IMG/VR virus record: IMGVR_UViG_3300028800_000245
Location: 1-31,223 of that record
DNA: 31,223 nucleotides
Reading direction: 5' to 3' (one strand)
Source of the DNA: a virus
In this document: one piece after another, positions 6,386-14,781 of the stretch
Layout: each line of letters begins with the position of its first letter
Position numbering within the stretch: the first letter of the stretch is position 1
Program-made: the position numbers and the translations under genes
Notes under the pieces: generated by a model
Databases searched by the model: none
What the model was told of the DNA's origin: nothing
What the model saw: only the letters and a program-made list of their open reading frames with translations

Positions 6386-7018
6386 ATGAAAAAATATCTG
6401 TTGGCGCTGGCTCTTTTTCTCCCGATGCCTGCCTTTGCCCAATCCTCCACGGCCTCCCTTCTAGGCGTTTATACCACGGACAATGTTCCGGCTTTAACCT
6501 TCGGCTACACCGATCAGTTTGGTAATTTCACTGGCGGCTCGGTTCTATTTCGTGGCTCTACATCAGGGACATTGACCATTAAGCCCAATGCCACGGCAGG
6601 AACAGCTACACTTACGTTCCCGACCGGGACTGATACCCTGACTGCCAATGCAGCAACGCAAACCTTGACCAACAAAACTCTGACAAGCCCGACAATCACT
6701 GGCCCGACTATTTCAGGCGGGGCTGTAGGTGCGTCAATTATTTCCAGCCAGACAACGGCTCCCACCACAGCATCATGCGGCAACGGGCCTACGCCTGTTA
6801 CGGGTACGGACGTTGCTGGACTTATCGCAACTGGGACGGGAACGCCGACGACTTGCGATCTAGTCTTTGCCACTCCCAAGACTACTGTCCCGCATTGCGT
6901 TGGCGATGTGACCAGCGGTGTAGGTGTGGTGACGGTTTTAGGCTCGTCCACCACGGCTCAGGTCAATTTCAGTCTCTCCGCTACTGCCACGGGCCTTCAG
7001 TATATTTGTATTCAATAA
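6386..7018 (+). CDS. Signal-peptide-bearing fibre-like protein (210 aa)
   Basis: I choose ATG 6386 rather than the upstream ATG 6305 because it follows AAGGGG and the promoter at 6327, and it yields a textbook Sec signal: MKK, hydrophobic core YLLALALFLPMP, and AFA before Gln. The mature protein is Thr/Gly/Ser rich with 'NKTLTSPTITGPTISGG', a fibre-type repeat, and a C-terminal Cys-containing beta domain (about residues 128-210; Cys in 'PTTCDLVFATP', 'PHCVGDV' and 'LQYICIQ'). It sits between terminase and portal with its own promoter, an odd place for a fibre. It may be an exported or surface-exposed protein rather than a virion part. Function is inference. Confidence 0.75.
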   Translation: MKKYLLALALFLPMPAFAQSSTASLLGVYTTDNVPALTFGYTDQFGNFTGGSVLFRGSTSGTLTIKPNATAGTATLTFPTGTDTLTANAATQTLTNKTLTSPTITGPTISGGAVGASIISSQTTAPTTASCGNGPTPVTGTDVAGLIATGTGTPTTCDLVFATPKTTVPHCVGDVTSGVGVVTVLGSSTTAQVNFSLSATATGLQYICIQ

Positions 7019-7028
7019 GGCGTGAAAT

Positions 7029-9188
7029 GTGTCTGATGTTGAGGAACTCCAGTTTGGCAGTCCTGAAGGCACCGAGGATTCAAATCCTGCGGAGAACGCC
7101 GAATTACACGAATACACCGGCCCTACAGACCTAGAGACATTCAAGAACTGGTACAGGCAAGACCGCGATCATTCTAGGGATTGGCGGCAAGAGGCCCGTG
7201 AGCAATATGATTTTGTCGCTGGCTGGCAATGGTCGCAGGAAGATGCGGCTTACCTCAAACTATCTCTCAGGCCGATCATTACCTTTAACCGCATAGGCCC
7301 GGTTGTCGATTCCGTTGCAGGATTAGAGGTCAATAACCGGCAGGAAGTCCGTTTCTTCCCCCGTCATGTAGGCGATGCTCAAGTGGACGAGCTTCTTACT
7401 GACGCCGCAAAATGGGTAAGGGACGAATGCAATGCAGAGGACGAAGAATCAGATGCCTTCATGGACTTGGTTATCTCAGGAATGGGATGGACTGAGACAA
7501 AGACAATTTACGACGAAGAGCCTGATGGGAAATGCGTAATTGACCGGGTTGACCCGCTTCAGATGTATTGGGATGCGACTGCATCAAAGAAGAATCTAGG
7601 CGATGCAAGGCGGGTAACAAGGGTCAAGGACGTATCCGTTATTGCAGCGCAGGATATGTTCCCCGGCATTCCGATTACTACCCTCCATGCCGCATGGGCC
7701 GATGATACGGCGGCAATGGCGGAAGACCCCCACAACGCCCAACAGGCTCCCTTCTACCGTAACGACCAATCGGGACTAATCGACAAAAATATGACACTTG
7801 TTCGCATTGTGGAAACGCAATGGTGGGAGCATGAGACTGTCTATCGGGTAATTGATCCGCTCAGCAAACAGCCTGAGACATTGACGCAAGAGGAATACGC
7901 AAAGCTCAGAAAGCGTATTTCCATGGTCAATAAAATCTCACCTGTTCCAATCCCTATGCCCCAAGGTGTCCGGCAGAAGCGCAAGTGCTACTGGAAGGCA
8001 TTTATTGGCGAGGAAGTCCTAGCGACTTACAAAGGCCCAAGCGAAGGCGGCTTTACCCTCAAGCCCATGACGGGCAAACGTGACAGGAACAAGGGGACTT
8101 GGTTCGGGTTAGTCCGGGCGATGGTTGATCCGCAGAGATGGGCTAACAAGTGGCTCTCGCAAAACCTTCACATCCTAAACACGAACGCCACCGGCGGAAT
8201 TGTTGCAGAGGTAGGAACCTTCCTTAATCCTCAAGAGACAGCAGACAATTGGAGCGATCCTGCCAGCATCGACTACGTTAACAAGGGCATGTTGGATAAG
8301 TGGAAAGAAAAGCCAAAGCAGCAATTACCAAATGGCTCCGAGGCATTGATGCAATTCGCCATTAGCTCGATCAGGGACGTATCGGGGGTAAACCTTGAAC
8401 TCTTGGGCCAAGCCGACAGGACGCAGCCCGGAATCCTAGAGCATCAACGCAAGCAATCCGCGATGACCATTCTCGCTGGCCTCTTCGATAGCTTGAGGCG
8501 TTATCGCAAAGAGCAAGGAAAGCTCCTGCTTTTCTACATTACCAAATATCTCTCCGATGGCCGTTTAATCAAGATCGGGGGGCCGTCAGAGGCTAAATAC
8601 GTTCCATTGGTGCGTCAGCCAGATACCACCCGATATGACGTAATTGTGGATGATACGCCGAATTCCGTTAACATGAAGGAACAGGCATGGATGGCATTGC
8701 AGGCAATGATGCCGATGCTGGCTAAGCTTCCGGTTCCATTGCCGGTATGGATGAGCGTCCTGAAATACAGCCCATTGCCTAGCTCCCTTGTGGCTGAAAT
8801 TGAGGATGGCTTCCAGAATGCACCCCCACAACCAAATCCTGAGCAAGATAAGATCAAGGCGCAGATGCAGATCGAGCAGGCCAAGGCTCAGGCTAACGCC
8901 CAAGACGATCAGAGAAGGGCGCAATTCGAGCGTGAGAAGGCTCAATTTGAATTTAGCCTTGACCAGCAACGCTTCGAAGCCGAAATGAAGCTGGAAATGA
9001 TGAAATCCCAGAACATGCAGCATGTCGAGATGGCAAAACACGCCGCCACCAACATGACCAATCTTCACAAGGCCCGCATGGACAATGAGACTAGGCTTGC
9101 GGTCGAGAAAATGAAAACCATGACGAAGCCGAAAGAGAGTAACGATAACGGCGAATTACAATTTAACGAGCGCGGGGAACTCGCATGA
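7029..9188 (+). CDS. Portal protein, P22-type (719 aa)
   Basis: Forms the dodecameric DNA entry ring at the capsid vertex. GTG start with AAGG 8 bases upstream. The N-terminal '[28 protein letters not shown]' and '[25 protein letters not shown]' followed by '[14 protein letters not shown]' are characteristic of the P22-like portal family, as is the 700-residue length. From about residue 600 the protein becomes a long Gln/Ala/Lys/Glu coiled coil, equivalent to the P22 barrel/C-terminal tail. It ends in an ATGA overlap with a coiled-coil protein. Confidence 0.93.
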   Translation: MSDVEELQFGSPEGTEDSNPAENAELHEYTGPTDLETFKNWYRQDRDHSRDWRQEAREQYDFVAGWQWSQEDAAYLKLSLRPIITFNRIGPVVDSVAGLEVNNRQEVRFFPRHVGDAQVDELLTDAAKWVRDECNAEDEESDAFMDLVISGMGWTETKTIYDEEPDGKCVIDRVDPLQMYWDATASKKNLGDARRVTRVKDVSVIAAQDMFPGIPITTLHAAWADDTAAMAEDPHNAQQAPFYRNDQSGLIDKNMTLVRIVETQWWEHETVYRVIDPLSKQPETLTQEEYAKLRKRISMVNKISPVPIPMPQGVRQKRKCYWKAFIGEEVLATYKGPSEGGFTLKPMTGKRDRNKGTWFGLVRAMVDPQRWANKWLSQNLHILNTNATGGIVAEVGTFLNPQETADNWSDPASIDYVNKGMLDKWKEKPKQQLPNGSEALMQFAISSIRDVSGVNLELLGQADRTQPGILEHQRKQSAMTILAGLFDSLRRYRKEQGKLLLFYITKYLSDGRLIKIGGPSEAKYVPLVRQPDTTRYDVIVDDTPNSVNMKEQAWMALQAMMPMLAKLPVPLPVWMSVLKYSPLPSSLVAEIEDGFQNAPPQPNPEQDKIKAQMQIEQAKAQANAQDDQRRAQFEREKAQFEFSLDQQRFEAEMKLEMMKSQNMQHVEMAKHAATNMTNLHKARMDNETRLAVEKMKTMTKPKESNDNGELQFNERGELA

Positions 9189-9730
9189 CGATTGCCAAGC
9201 ATCCTGACGGTCGCCAGTTTTACTTTGACGATGCCATTCCCAAAGAGGCCATACAGGCTTCGATGAAGCATTTGATGATGAATGAATCTGCTGAGAAGCA
9301 GCGTCAAGCACAGGAAGAACAACGCAGGCAAGCCGAAGAGGCGCAACGCAAACAAGAGCAAGCGGCAAAAGAGGACGCCGAGCGCAAACGTCAGGATATG
9401 GAGGCAAAGCGCCAGAAGGCGGAATCCGAAGGCCAGAGAAAAGAGGGAATGGCCCGCGAGGATAAGCGTCACTCCGACCACATGCAGATGGGCAAAGCCC
9501 AATTACAGATGCACGCTCAAACCGCCTCGGCAATCGAGGAATTAAGCAAGCAATTCGAGTCCCTGAAAGATTTACCGGCACGAATGGATGCTTTAACAAA
9601 AGCCGTTACAATGCTCGGACAACAGATCGGCAAATCCACGGATGGTCTGGTCAAGGTCATGAAATCTCCGAGGAAGATTGTTAATAGCCCCAAGGGACGC
9701 CCGATAGGTATGCAGATCGAGGATGAGTAA
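9185..9730 (+). CDS. Coiled-coil protein next to portal (181 aa)
   Basis: Residues about 33-125 are an uninterrupted Gln/Glu/Lys/Arg/Ala helix ('[20 protein letters not shown]'), predicted coiled coil; the C-terminus is basic and Pro/Gly rich. ATGA-coupled to the portal, whose own C-terminus is also coiled coil, so the two may interact. A connector, internal core or scaffold-assisting role is plausible. No family recognised. Confidence 0.75.
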   Translation: MTIAKHPDGRQFYFDDAIPKEAIQASMKHLMMNESAEKQRQAQEEQRRQAEEAQRKQEQAAKEDAERKRQDMEAKRQKAESEGQRKEGMAREDKRHSDHMQMGKAQLQMHAQTASAIEELSKQFESLKDLPARMDALTKAVTMLGQQIGKSTDGLVKVMKSPRKIVNSPKGRPIGMQIEDE

Positions 9731-10104
9731 TGCCGGTAGTAACCCATCCATTTGTATCTGCGATAGCCGATGATCCTGCTGCCGTTGCAGCCGGTGAAGT
9801 TGTCCCTTCAAACTGGAACGCCAACCATACCCTAGCCTATAACATATCAACTTCCACGACAGGCTCATCCGTGACGATGGACGCTTCCGAGGATATCAGG
9901 GAAGTGAATCGGGCCCACGCCTTTACGGTCAATTTGCCAACAAGCCCGATAGCAGGAAAGCCATATAGGGTTGTCGATACATCGGGGGCCGCTGCTACCT
10001 ATAACATCACAATAAGCCCGGCTTCGTATGTCATTGGCTCGAATAATGGGGCATGGACTGGTTACTACAGTACATCTGCTTCGGCGTGGATTCAGACGGC
10101 ATGA
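9730..10104 (+). CDS. Small beta-rich virion-type protein (124 aa)
   Basis: TAATG overlap with the previous gene. 'PFVSAIADDPAAVAAGEVVP' and 'SNWNANHTL' form a motif common to phage structural and receptor-type proteins (V.PSxWNAxH). The rest is Thr/Ser/Gly rich beta sheet with an aromatic end ('GAWTGYYSTSASAWIQTA'). Possible decoration or fibre-base protein. Coupled by ATGA to the GAFQ-repeat gene. Confidence 0.7.
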   Translation: MPVVTHPFVSAIADDPAAVAAGEVVPSNWNANHTLAYNISTSTTGSSVTMDASEDIREVNRAHAFTVNLPTSPIAGKPYRVVDTSGAAATYNITISPASYVIGSNNGAWTGYYSTSASAWIQTA

Positions 10105-10274
10105 GCGGGGCGTTCCAGTACGGGGCTTTTCAATTCGGGGCTTTTCAGGAAAGTGTTTCCAGTGTTATATTCCAGCCCGGAACAAAAGGGTATAAATACC
10201 CCGATAGTGTTTTATGGGAACGAGAGAACAGCTTTGACGATGACGCATTGGCAATCCTGCTGATGATGTATTAG
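10101..10274 (+). CDS. GAFQ-repeat small protein (57 aa)
   Basis: I start at ATG 10101 (ATGA overlap with the previous stop), giving MSGAFQYGAFQFGAFQES, three tandem GAFQ-aromatic units; the upstream in-frame ATG at 10053 would add a frame-shadow. Short proteins beginning with AFQ repeats are a recurrent type in podovirus head operons. The C-terminus is acidic and hydrophobic (DDDALAILLMMY). Function unknown. Confidence 0.7.
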   Translation: MSGAFQYGAFQFGAFQESVSSVIFQPGTKGYKYPDSVLWERENSFDDDALAILLMMY

Positions 10275-10283
10275 GAGGGCAAA

Positions 10284-11162
10284 ATGGATGACCTGTCACC
10301 TGAAGAACAAAAACAATTCGAGCAAATGCAAAAGCAGGAAGCCGAAGAGAAGGTTGTTATCGATGCTGAAAAAGCTGCTCCTGCCGAGAAGATTGAGACT
10401 GTCGAAGAGCCTGTTAAAGAGGCTAAGGAAGTTCCTCTCGCGGCTTTGCAGGAAGAGCGCGAACGCCGCAAGGCAGCAGAAGCCGCGACACGCCAAGCGG
10501 AGCTAAATCAGGCCCGGTTAGACGAACGCCTGAAGATTATCAACGACCGGCTAAATCCTCCCACGAAGCCACGGGAGATTCCCGACCCCGACAAGGATGC
10601 TCTTGGAGCCTTGAAGGCGACTACCGAAGAAATCAAACTGTTCCGCGAGTTCCAGCAACGGCAGCAAGATGAGACACAGCAAAGGAACTATGCCCAAGAC
10701 ATTATGGCCCGCGCTTCGTCTGCTGAAGCCGAGTTTATGAAGCAGAACGAGGATTACGGGGTTGCAAGTGTGTTCCTCAAAAAGTCGCGTCAGGCAGAGT
10801 TGGAGGCCATTGGTAAGCAACCTCTGGAAATCCAGCAAATCCTTACCCAAGAGGGGCTTTTGCTGGCTGACGCAGCATTAAAGCAGGGCAAGAATCCGGC
10901 TGAGCTTATCTATAATCTGGCAAAGTCTAGGGGTTATTCGCGGCAAACAACTGTTGTCGCGGCACAGCCCGTGACGGATGCCGAAAAGCTTGCCAAGATA
11001 GCCGAGGGCCAGAAAGCCAATACCTCGCTCGGAAATGTTAACGCCACGCCTCCAAAACCACAGATGAGCGGCAAGGACTTGCTGGCTATGGACGACGAGC
11101 AATTCGAGAAATGGCTTGACAAGCTTCCTACGAAAGAAAGGGCAAAGTTCCTCGGCGCTTAA
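10284..11162 (+). CDS. Head scaffolding-like protein (292 aa)
   Basis: Strong Shine-Dalgarno AGGAGGG. Highly charged, Glu/Lys/Ala/Gln rich and almost all helical, with coiled-coil segments at about residues 1-30, 40-95 and 115-165. The C-terminus is small, basic and compact ('DDEQFEKWLDKLPTKERAKF'), as in scaffolds whose C-terminal helix docks on coat subunits. It precedes the major capsid gene, the usual position. Assigned by context and composition, not by a recognised family signature. Confidence 0.8.
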   Translation: MDDLSPEEQKQFEQMQKQEAEEKVVIDAEKAAPAEKIETVEEPVKEAKEVPLAALQEERERRKAAEAATRQAELNQARLDERLKIINDRLNPPTKPREIPDPDKDALGALKATTEEIKLFREFQQRQQDETQQRNYAQDIMARASSAEAEFMKQNEDYGVASVFLKKSRQAELEAIGKQPLEIQQILTQEGLLLADAALKQGKNPAELIYNLAKSRGYSRQTTVVAAQPVTDAEKLAKIAEGQKANTSLGNVNATPPKPQMSGKDLLAMDDEQFEKWLDKLPTKERAKFLGA

Positions 11163-11176
11163 TTTAATTGGCCGAG
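11151..11176 (+). terminator. Weak hairpin at end of scaffold gene
   Basis: CTCGGC (11151-11156) can pair with GCCGAG (11171-11176) around a 14-base AT-rich loop, spanning the scaffold stop. Only a short T-rich stretch follows, so termination would be partial at best. It directly abuts the putative promoter at 11180. Confidence 0.3.
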
Positions 11177-11179
11177 GTA

Positions 11180-11208
11180 TTGATTTTGCAAAAAAGAAAG
11201 TGTTAGGT
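11180..11208 (+). promoter_or_regulatory. Putative structural-gene promoter 2
   Basis: TTGATT (11180-11185), 17-base spacer, TTAGGT (11203-11208), sharing the TATTGA(C/T)TTT core with the promoters at 6327 and 12042. The -10 is poor, and the predicted start would leave the 11216 gene almost leaderless, so it may serve mainly the gene at 11420. Confidence 0.4.
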
Positions 11209-11215
11209 TTCGACA

Positions 11216-11410
11216 ATGGCGCTAGAACCGCAAGTTGATGCATTGCTTGATAATGCCACTTTGACCAAGGGCATTGACAATGGCTCTATGGGTCAAGTTC
11301 TGGCGCAACTCAAAATCATCACTTTCCTTCTGCGAGAAGGGCTTGCTGTTAACGTAAGCGATGAAGATTTGACCATGTTCCAGTTGAATAACCCACTATC
11401 CCCACAATAG
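11216..11410 (+). CDS. Small hypothetical head-region protein (64 aa)
   Basis: A weak ribosome-binding context (AGG 9 bases upstream) or leaderless start. The product has one amphipathic helix ('MGQVLAQLKIITFLLREGL') and an acidic tail. It lies between scaffold and a virion protein, suggesting a minor head or assembly role. No family recognised. Confidence 0.6.
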   Translation: MALEPQVDALLDNATLTKGIDNGSMGQVLAQLKIITFLLREGLAVNVSDEDLTMFQLNNPLSPQ

Positions 11411-11419
11411 GAGAACAAA

Positions 11420-12022
11420 ATGCAGCCCACCGGCCTCGTAGGACAAGTAAACAAGATTGCTGATGGCTCTACGAACGTCCAGTTCAAACAGGGTAATCAG
11501 GGCAATGCCATTGTCGATCAGTTGCATGGCAACTGTTACGAGGCCGCGCTCCGCGGGAACCTCTACACGCTTGCCAATCAGGCTGCAGTAACGACGACCG
11601 CTGGTCTTGCCACTACGTTTACCGGGCTTGCTATTGCCAATCCGTCCGGTTCTGGTGTTAACCTCATCCTGCGCCGTTTCTCTGTTGGTCAGGTTGCTGT
11701 TGCAGTTGCAGGTTCGGTAGGATTAATGGCGGGTGCTGGTGCAGCCGCAGGAACCCTTGTCCCGCAAAACTGCCTCATTGGTGGCCCGACTTCCAAGGCT
11801 ACCGGCAGCGCGAGCGCCACCATTGCAACGCCCATCCTGCTTGGAACGTACGGCTCTGTTGGCTCACTTGCGACTACGGGTTATGGCCTTCAGCCGGGGA
11901 TCGTGGTCGATCTTCAGGGCTCAATCGTCGTTCCTCCCGGCCAGTATTTGGCCTCCTACACCACCGCTGCTTGCACTTCAGCGTTTGTATTCGGCTTCGT
12001 TTGGGAAGAGTGCGCGGTATAA
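11420..12022 (+). CDS. Putative virion/head-decoration-like protein (200 aa)
   Basis: Good Shine-Dalgarno AGGAGAA. Ala/Gly/Thr/Val rich, beta-type composition, with central small-residue stretches ('VAVAVAGSVGLMAGAGAAAG'), no charged catalytic motif and a C-terminal 'FVFGFVWEECAV'. Sits directly before the major capsid gene, so a head decoration or minor capsid function is the reasonable inference. The small-residue stretch is not convincingly transmembrane. Confidence 0.7.
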   Translation: MQPTGLVGQVNKIADGSTNVQFKQGNQGNAIVDQLHGNCYEAALRGNLYTLANQAAVTTTAGLATTFTGLAIANPSGSGVNLILRRFSVGQVAVAVAGSVGLMAGAGAAAGTLVPQNCLIGGPTSKATGSASATIATPILLGTYGSVGSLATTGYGLQPGIVVDLQGSIVVPPGQYLASYTTAACTSAFVFGFVWEECAV

Positions 12023-12041
12023 AATAATTCTGGTGCAGCTA

Positions 12042-12070
12042 TTGACTTTGAGAGTGCCGAAAAATTAATA
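12042..12070 (+). promoter_or_regulatory. Putative major capsid gene promoter
   Basis: TTGACT (12042-12047), 17-base spacer, TTAATA (12065-12070); best match of the three TATTGA(C/T)TTT promoters. The predicted start near 12077 would give the capsid mRNA a leader of about 124 bases that carries the structured element at 12113-12193. Confidence 0.65.
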
Positions 12071-12082
12071 TGAAGTTCTGCT

Positions 12083-12101
12083 CATAGGCCAGTTGTCTAT
12101 G
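12083..12101 (+). promoter_or_regulatory. Small hairpin in capsid mRNA leader
   Basis: CATAG (12083-12087) pairs with CTATG (12097-12101) around a 9-base loop, near the predicted 5' end of the capsid transcript. It is short and by itself weak; it may shield the 5' end or belong to the larger fold downstream. Confidence 0.35.
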
Positions 12102-12112
12102 TCTCGCCTCCG

Positions 12113-12193
12113 CTCCTGCGTTATGGACGGTTTCGCTTAATCCCTGCGGTATGGGATTACCAATCGAAACCAGATAACCATAATAGGCAGGAG
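12113..12193 (+). ncRNA. Nested leader RNA structure enclosing the capsid Shine-Dalgarno
   Basis: Four perfectly nested helices: P1 CTCCTGC (12113-12119) with GCAGGAG (12187-12193); P2 TTATGG (12121-12126) with CCATAA (12178-12183); P3 GGTTTCG (12129-12135) with CGAAACC (12165-12171); P4 TAATCCC (12138-12144) with GGGATTA (12153-12159) closing an 8-base loop. Internal loops are asymmetric, with the longer side 3'. P1 contains the AGGAG that serves ATG 12201, so the fold would hide the ribosome-binding site. This is not a terminator (no U run). A cis-acting translational control RNA is the inference; no known Rfam class is recognised. Confidence 0.7.
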
Positions 12194-12200
12194 ATTACTA

Positions 12201-13328
12201 ATGGCCGTCACTTCTTATGGCACTAATGACCCACTCGCGGTAAAGCTCTGGGCCAAGACGCTCAATGTTGAGGTCTTGAAGGCCACATGGGCTTCAAAGT
12301 TCATGGGCGAAAGCTCTGACAACATCATCCAGATCAGGGATGACACCACGAAATCAGCCGGTGACAAGATCACCTATGGCTTGCGTATGCAGCTTTCCGG
12401 TCTTGGCGTGATTGGTGATGGTACATTGGAAGGCAACGAAGAGTCGCTTACGACTTACTCGGATTCAATCGTCATCAACCAGCTTCGCCATGCCGTTCGC
12501 TCTGCCGGTCGCATGAGCCAGCAGCGTGTTCCGTTCAGCATCCGTCAGGAAGCCCTTTCCGGCTTGCGGGATTGGTGGACGAACAGGCTCGATCTTGGTT
12601 TCATGAACCAGATTTGTTGCAATACTGCCGAGTCTAACTATGTTGCGACAGGCGGAACGCAGAACACGGGCCTTCAGGCTCCGTTTAGTCTGCCTAGTAC
12701 CAGCGGTGCCACCGATGTTCATTATCTCTCGATGAATGCCACGGCAGGCGACGAGAACATCACCTCCGCCAATACCATGACATTGACAATGGCCGATAGG
12801 GCCGTTGAACGTGCAACAGGCTCCCTTGGTCTGGGAACCTCGAATGCCGGTTATGCCCCGGTTCGCCCGGTCAAGGTCAATGGCTCCGAATGGTATGTAT
12901 GGTTTTTGCATCCGTACCAGATCACGGACATTCGCACCAATACCTCAACCGGACAGTGGCTCGATATTCAGAAGGCCGCAATGACGGGTGGCGAGGTCGA
13001 GGAAAACCCGATCTTCACTGGAGCCTTGGGTGCATACAATAACGTTATCCTACACAAGGATCAGCGCGTCACAACGGGTGTAAGCTCTGCAACCAGCACC
13101 ACGGCTGAAACCACGGTTCGGCGCTCGGTCATTGCTGGCGCTCAGGCTTGTACGCTTGCCTACGGGCGTGAGTCAGGCAAGGAAAAGTACACTTGGGTCG
13201 AGGAACTCTTCGACTACGAGAACCAGTTGGGTGTCTCGGCTGGCTTGATTTACGGCATGAAATCGACGCAGTTCAACAGTTCGGTGTTCGGCCTGTTTGT
13301 CTGCTCAAGCTACGCCGCTCAGCACTAA
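12201..13328 (+). CDS. Major capsid protein, N4-gp56 type (375 aa)
   Basis: Main shell protein. The opening 'MAVTSYGTNDPLAVKLWAK' followed by 'SKFMGESSDNIIQIRDDTTK', 'GDKITYGLRMQLSGLGVIGD' and 'DSIVINQLRHAVRSAGRMSQ' is the signature of the N4-gp56/DUF4043 capsid family. The 375-residue length fits. Ribosome-binding site AGGAG lies 7 bases upstream and inside the leader stem P1. Preceded by its own promoter and followed within 10 bases by a likely accessory head gene. High confidence in family, good confidence in role. Confidence 0.93.
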   Translation: MAVTSYGTNDPLAVKLWAKTLNVEVLKATWASKFMGESSDNIIQIRDDTTKSAGDKITYGLRMQLSGLGVIGDGTLEGNEESLTTYSDSIVINQLRHAVRSAGRMSQQRVPFSIRQEALSGLRDWWTNRLDLGFMNQICCNTAESNYVATGGTQNTGLQAPFSLPSTSGATDVHYLSMNATAGDENITSANTMTLTMADRAVERATGSLGLGTSNAGYAPVRPVKVNGSEWYVWFLHPYQITDIRTNTSTGQWLDIQKAAMTGGEVEENPIFTGALGAYNNVILHKDQRVTTGVSSATSTTAETTVRRSVIAGAQACTLAYGRESGKEKYTWVEELFDYENQLGVSAGLIYGMKSTQFNSSVFGLFVCSSYAAQH

Positions 13329-13338
13329 GGGGGAATGA

Positions 13339-13839
13339 ATGGCTACAGCATATAAATCTCAGCAGATCACGGCAGGCAAACAGCCGCGTGTTCTCCCTAC
13401 GGGTGTTGAGGTGTTGCAGGTTGCAACATTCCTTAACTCAACCGCCTTCGTCATCAACGATACGATTGCTTTGGTACAGATTGAGGCCGATCCGTCAATT
13501 ACCAATAATGGCCCGGTAGTGACCCGGACAACCATTGACATGCCTCCCATGGATAGCTCAACGGGCTTTACGTGGATTCTTGGCGATAGCGTCACGACAA
13601 ATCGCTACATCACGACTTCCACGCTCGGCCAGTCGAGTGCCGGTGGTATCGTGGGAATGAACTCCGAGGGTGGTCTAGGTTTTGCTCCATTCCTCTCTGC
13701 CTTCGGAGCCTTCAGTACCTACACGGCTGTTTCAAATCAGGTCTATACGGTTGTCCTGAAGGTCACGGCTGCTGCCACAGGTACTGCAACGACCGGCAAC
13801 ACGATCACGGCTGTTATCGGCTACTCTTACGATCCCTAA
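13339..13839 (+). CDS. Hypothetical head protein downstream of capsid (166 aa)
   Basis: Excellent Shine-Dalgarno (AGGGGGAA). Beta-rich Thr/Val/Gly composition with 'VLQVATFLNSTAFVINDTI' and 'TVVLKVTAAATGTATTGNTI'. No family recognised. Directly after the capsid gene on the same transcript; a decoration or capsid-stabilising protein is the plausible inference. Confidence 0.7.
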   Translation: MATAYKSQQITAGKQPRVLPTGVEVLQVATFLNSTAFVINDTIALVQIEADPSITNNGPVVTRTTIDMPPMDSSTGFTWILGDSVTTNRYITTSTLGQSSAGGIVGMNSEGGLGFAPFLSAFGAFSTYTAVSNQVYTVVLKVTAAATGTATTGNTITAVIGYSYDP

Positions 13840-13848
13840 AGGAGTCCT

Positions 13849-14052
13849 ATGAAACACGGCTATCACGGTTCTCCGAAGGAGACTCACAAAATACACGGCG
13901 GGAAGGCGATGGTTCCCAAGGAACTCACCGCGACTTCCATGCCGGGTAAGGCCGCAATGCGGATCAAGCCTCAGATGAGCGGTTCGCAGTTTGAGGGCGG
14001 AGAAAAGACCAGCGGTAAGGCGAAGGGACTTCGCACATATCGAGAGGAATGA
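13849..14052 (+). CDS. Small basic Gly/His/Lys-rich protein (67 aa)
   Basis: AGGAG 4-5 bases before ATG. No predicted globular core: Lys/His/Gly rich with 'KHGYHGSPKETHKIHGGKAM' at the N-terminus. The high charge suggests DNA or capsid-interior contact. Conserved-looking position between capsid and adaptor. Function unknown. Confidence 0.68.
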   Translation: MKHGYHGSPKETHKIHGGKAMVPKELTATSMPGKAAMRIKPQMSGSQFEGGEKTSGKAKGLRTYREE

Positions 14053-14064
14053 GATGAGGGTTGA

Positions 14065-14781
14065 ATGGCTGTTTCTTATAACTACGGACAGCTTCAGGCC
14101 CAGATTGCCTTTGAACTCGGCCAGCGCACAGACCTTCTGAGCATTCCTGCTGGTTCTGGGCTGGCCCTTTCACCCGTCCAGCAAGCCATTCAAAACGCGA
14201 TTGCCAAGTGGGAACGCGAGCATTTCTACTTCAATGAAGTAGAGGCAATAAATACTTGTAATACTTCAAAGGGCGTAGAATTTTATACAGCTACAGCGCC
14301 CGCTGGTTCTCCTTGGTCGTTTATTGCCGCGCAAATCCATATCGACAAGATATGGGTCTTGATTAGCAATAATCGCTATTCGCTTAATCCGCGCACAGAA
14401 CAATATCTCTCAGATACATCACTTAATCCTAGCGTCCAAGGTCAACCTATCGACTACGCCTATTATGCCGAGACAATAAGACTCTATCCCATACCGGATG
14501 GTATTTATCCAATCACGATTGAGGGAACGCAAAGATTTTCTACTTTGCAAAACTCATCTGACAGCAATTCTTGGACGACAGACGCCGCTGATTTAATCAA
14601 GGCGGAAGCCAAGATGGACTTGCTGAATAACGTCCTGAAACAAAGTGATCTGGCGCAAGTCCAAAAGAACCTGATCTATGGCGACCCCATGAACCCGCAG
14701 GATCAAGGGTATATCCACGCCCTTAGAAGCGAAGGGGTACAGCGTCCCGCACAACTCAAAGCAAGGGCTCATTACTTCTGA
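14065..14781 (+). CDS. Head-to-tail adaptor-like protein (238 aa)
   Basis: N-terminal helical region 'YNYGQLQAQIAFELGQRTDL' plus 'SPVQQAIQNAIAKWEREHFYFNE' and the later 'LYPIPDGIYPITIEGTQRF' correspond to a family of phage adaptor proteins (DUF6682/gp4-like) that sit below the portal ring. Position after capsid genes and before the gp10-like tail gene agrees. Residues 185-215 form a helix that would pack in the ring. The family name is from memory. Confidence 0.75.
   Translation: MAVSYNYGQLQAQIAFELGQRTDLLSIPAGSGLALSPVQQAIQNAIAKWEREHFYFNEVEAINTCNTSKGVEFYTATAPAGSPWSFIAAQIHIDKIWVLISNNRYSLNPRTEQYLSDTSLNPSVQGQPIDYAYYAETIRLYPIPDGIYPITIEGTQRFSTLQNSSDSNSWTTDAADLIKAEAKMDLLNNVLKQSDLAQVQKNLIYGDPMNPQDQGYIHALRSEGVQRPAQLKARAHYF

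Noticed and set aside
6514-6954. 146-residue minus-strand ORF inside the signal-peptide protein
   Set aside because: Val/Pro repeat composition is an antisense mirror of the Thr-rich repeats, with no ribosome-binding site and no neighbouring minus-strand genes.
7066-7085. tRNA T-arm-like sequence (AGGATTCAAATCCT)
   Set aside because: It lies in the portal gene N-terminus, with no acceptor, D or anticodon arm around it.
12465-12911. 148-residue minus-strand ORF inside the capsid gene
   Set aside because: Entirely within a high-confidence gene on the opposite strand, with no supporting signals.
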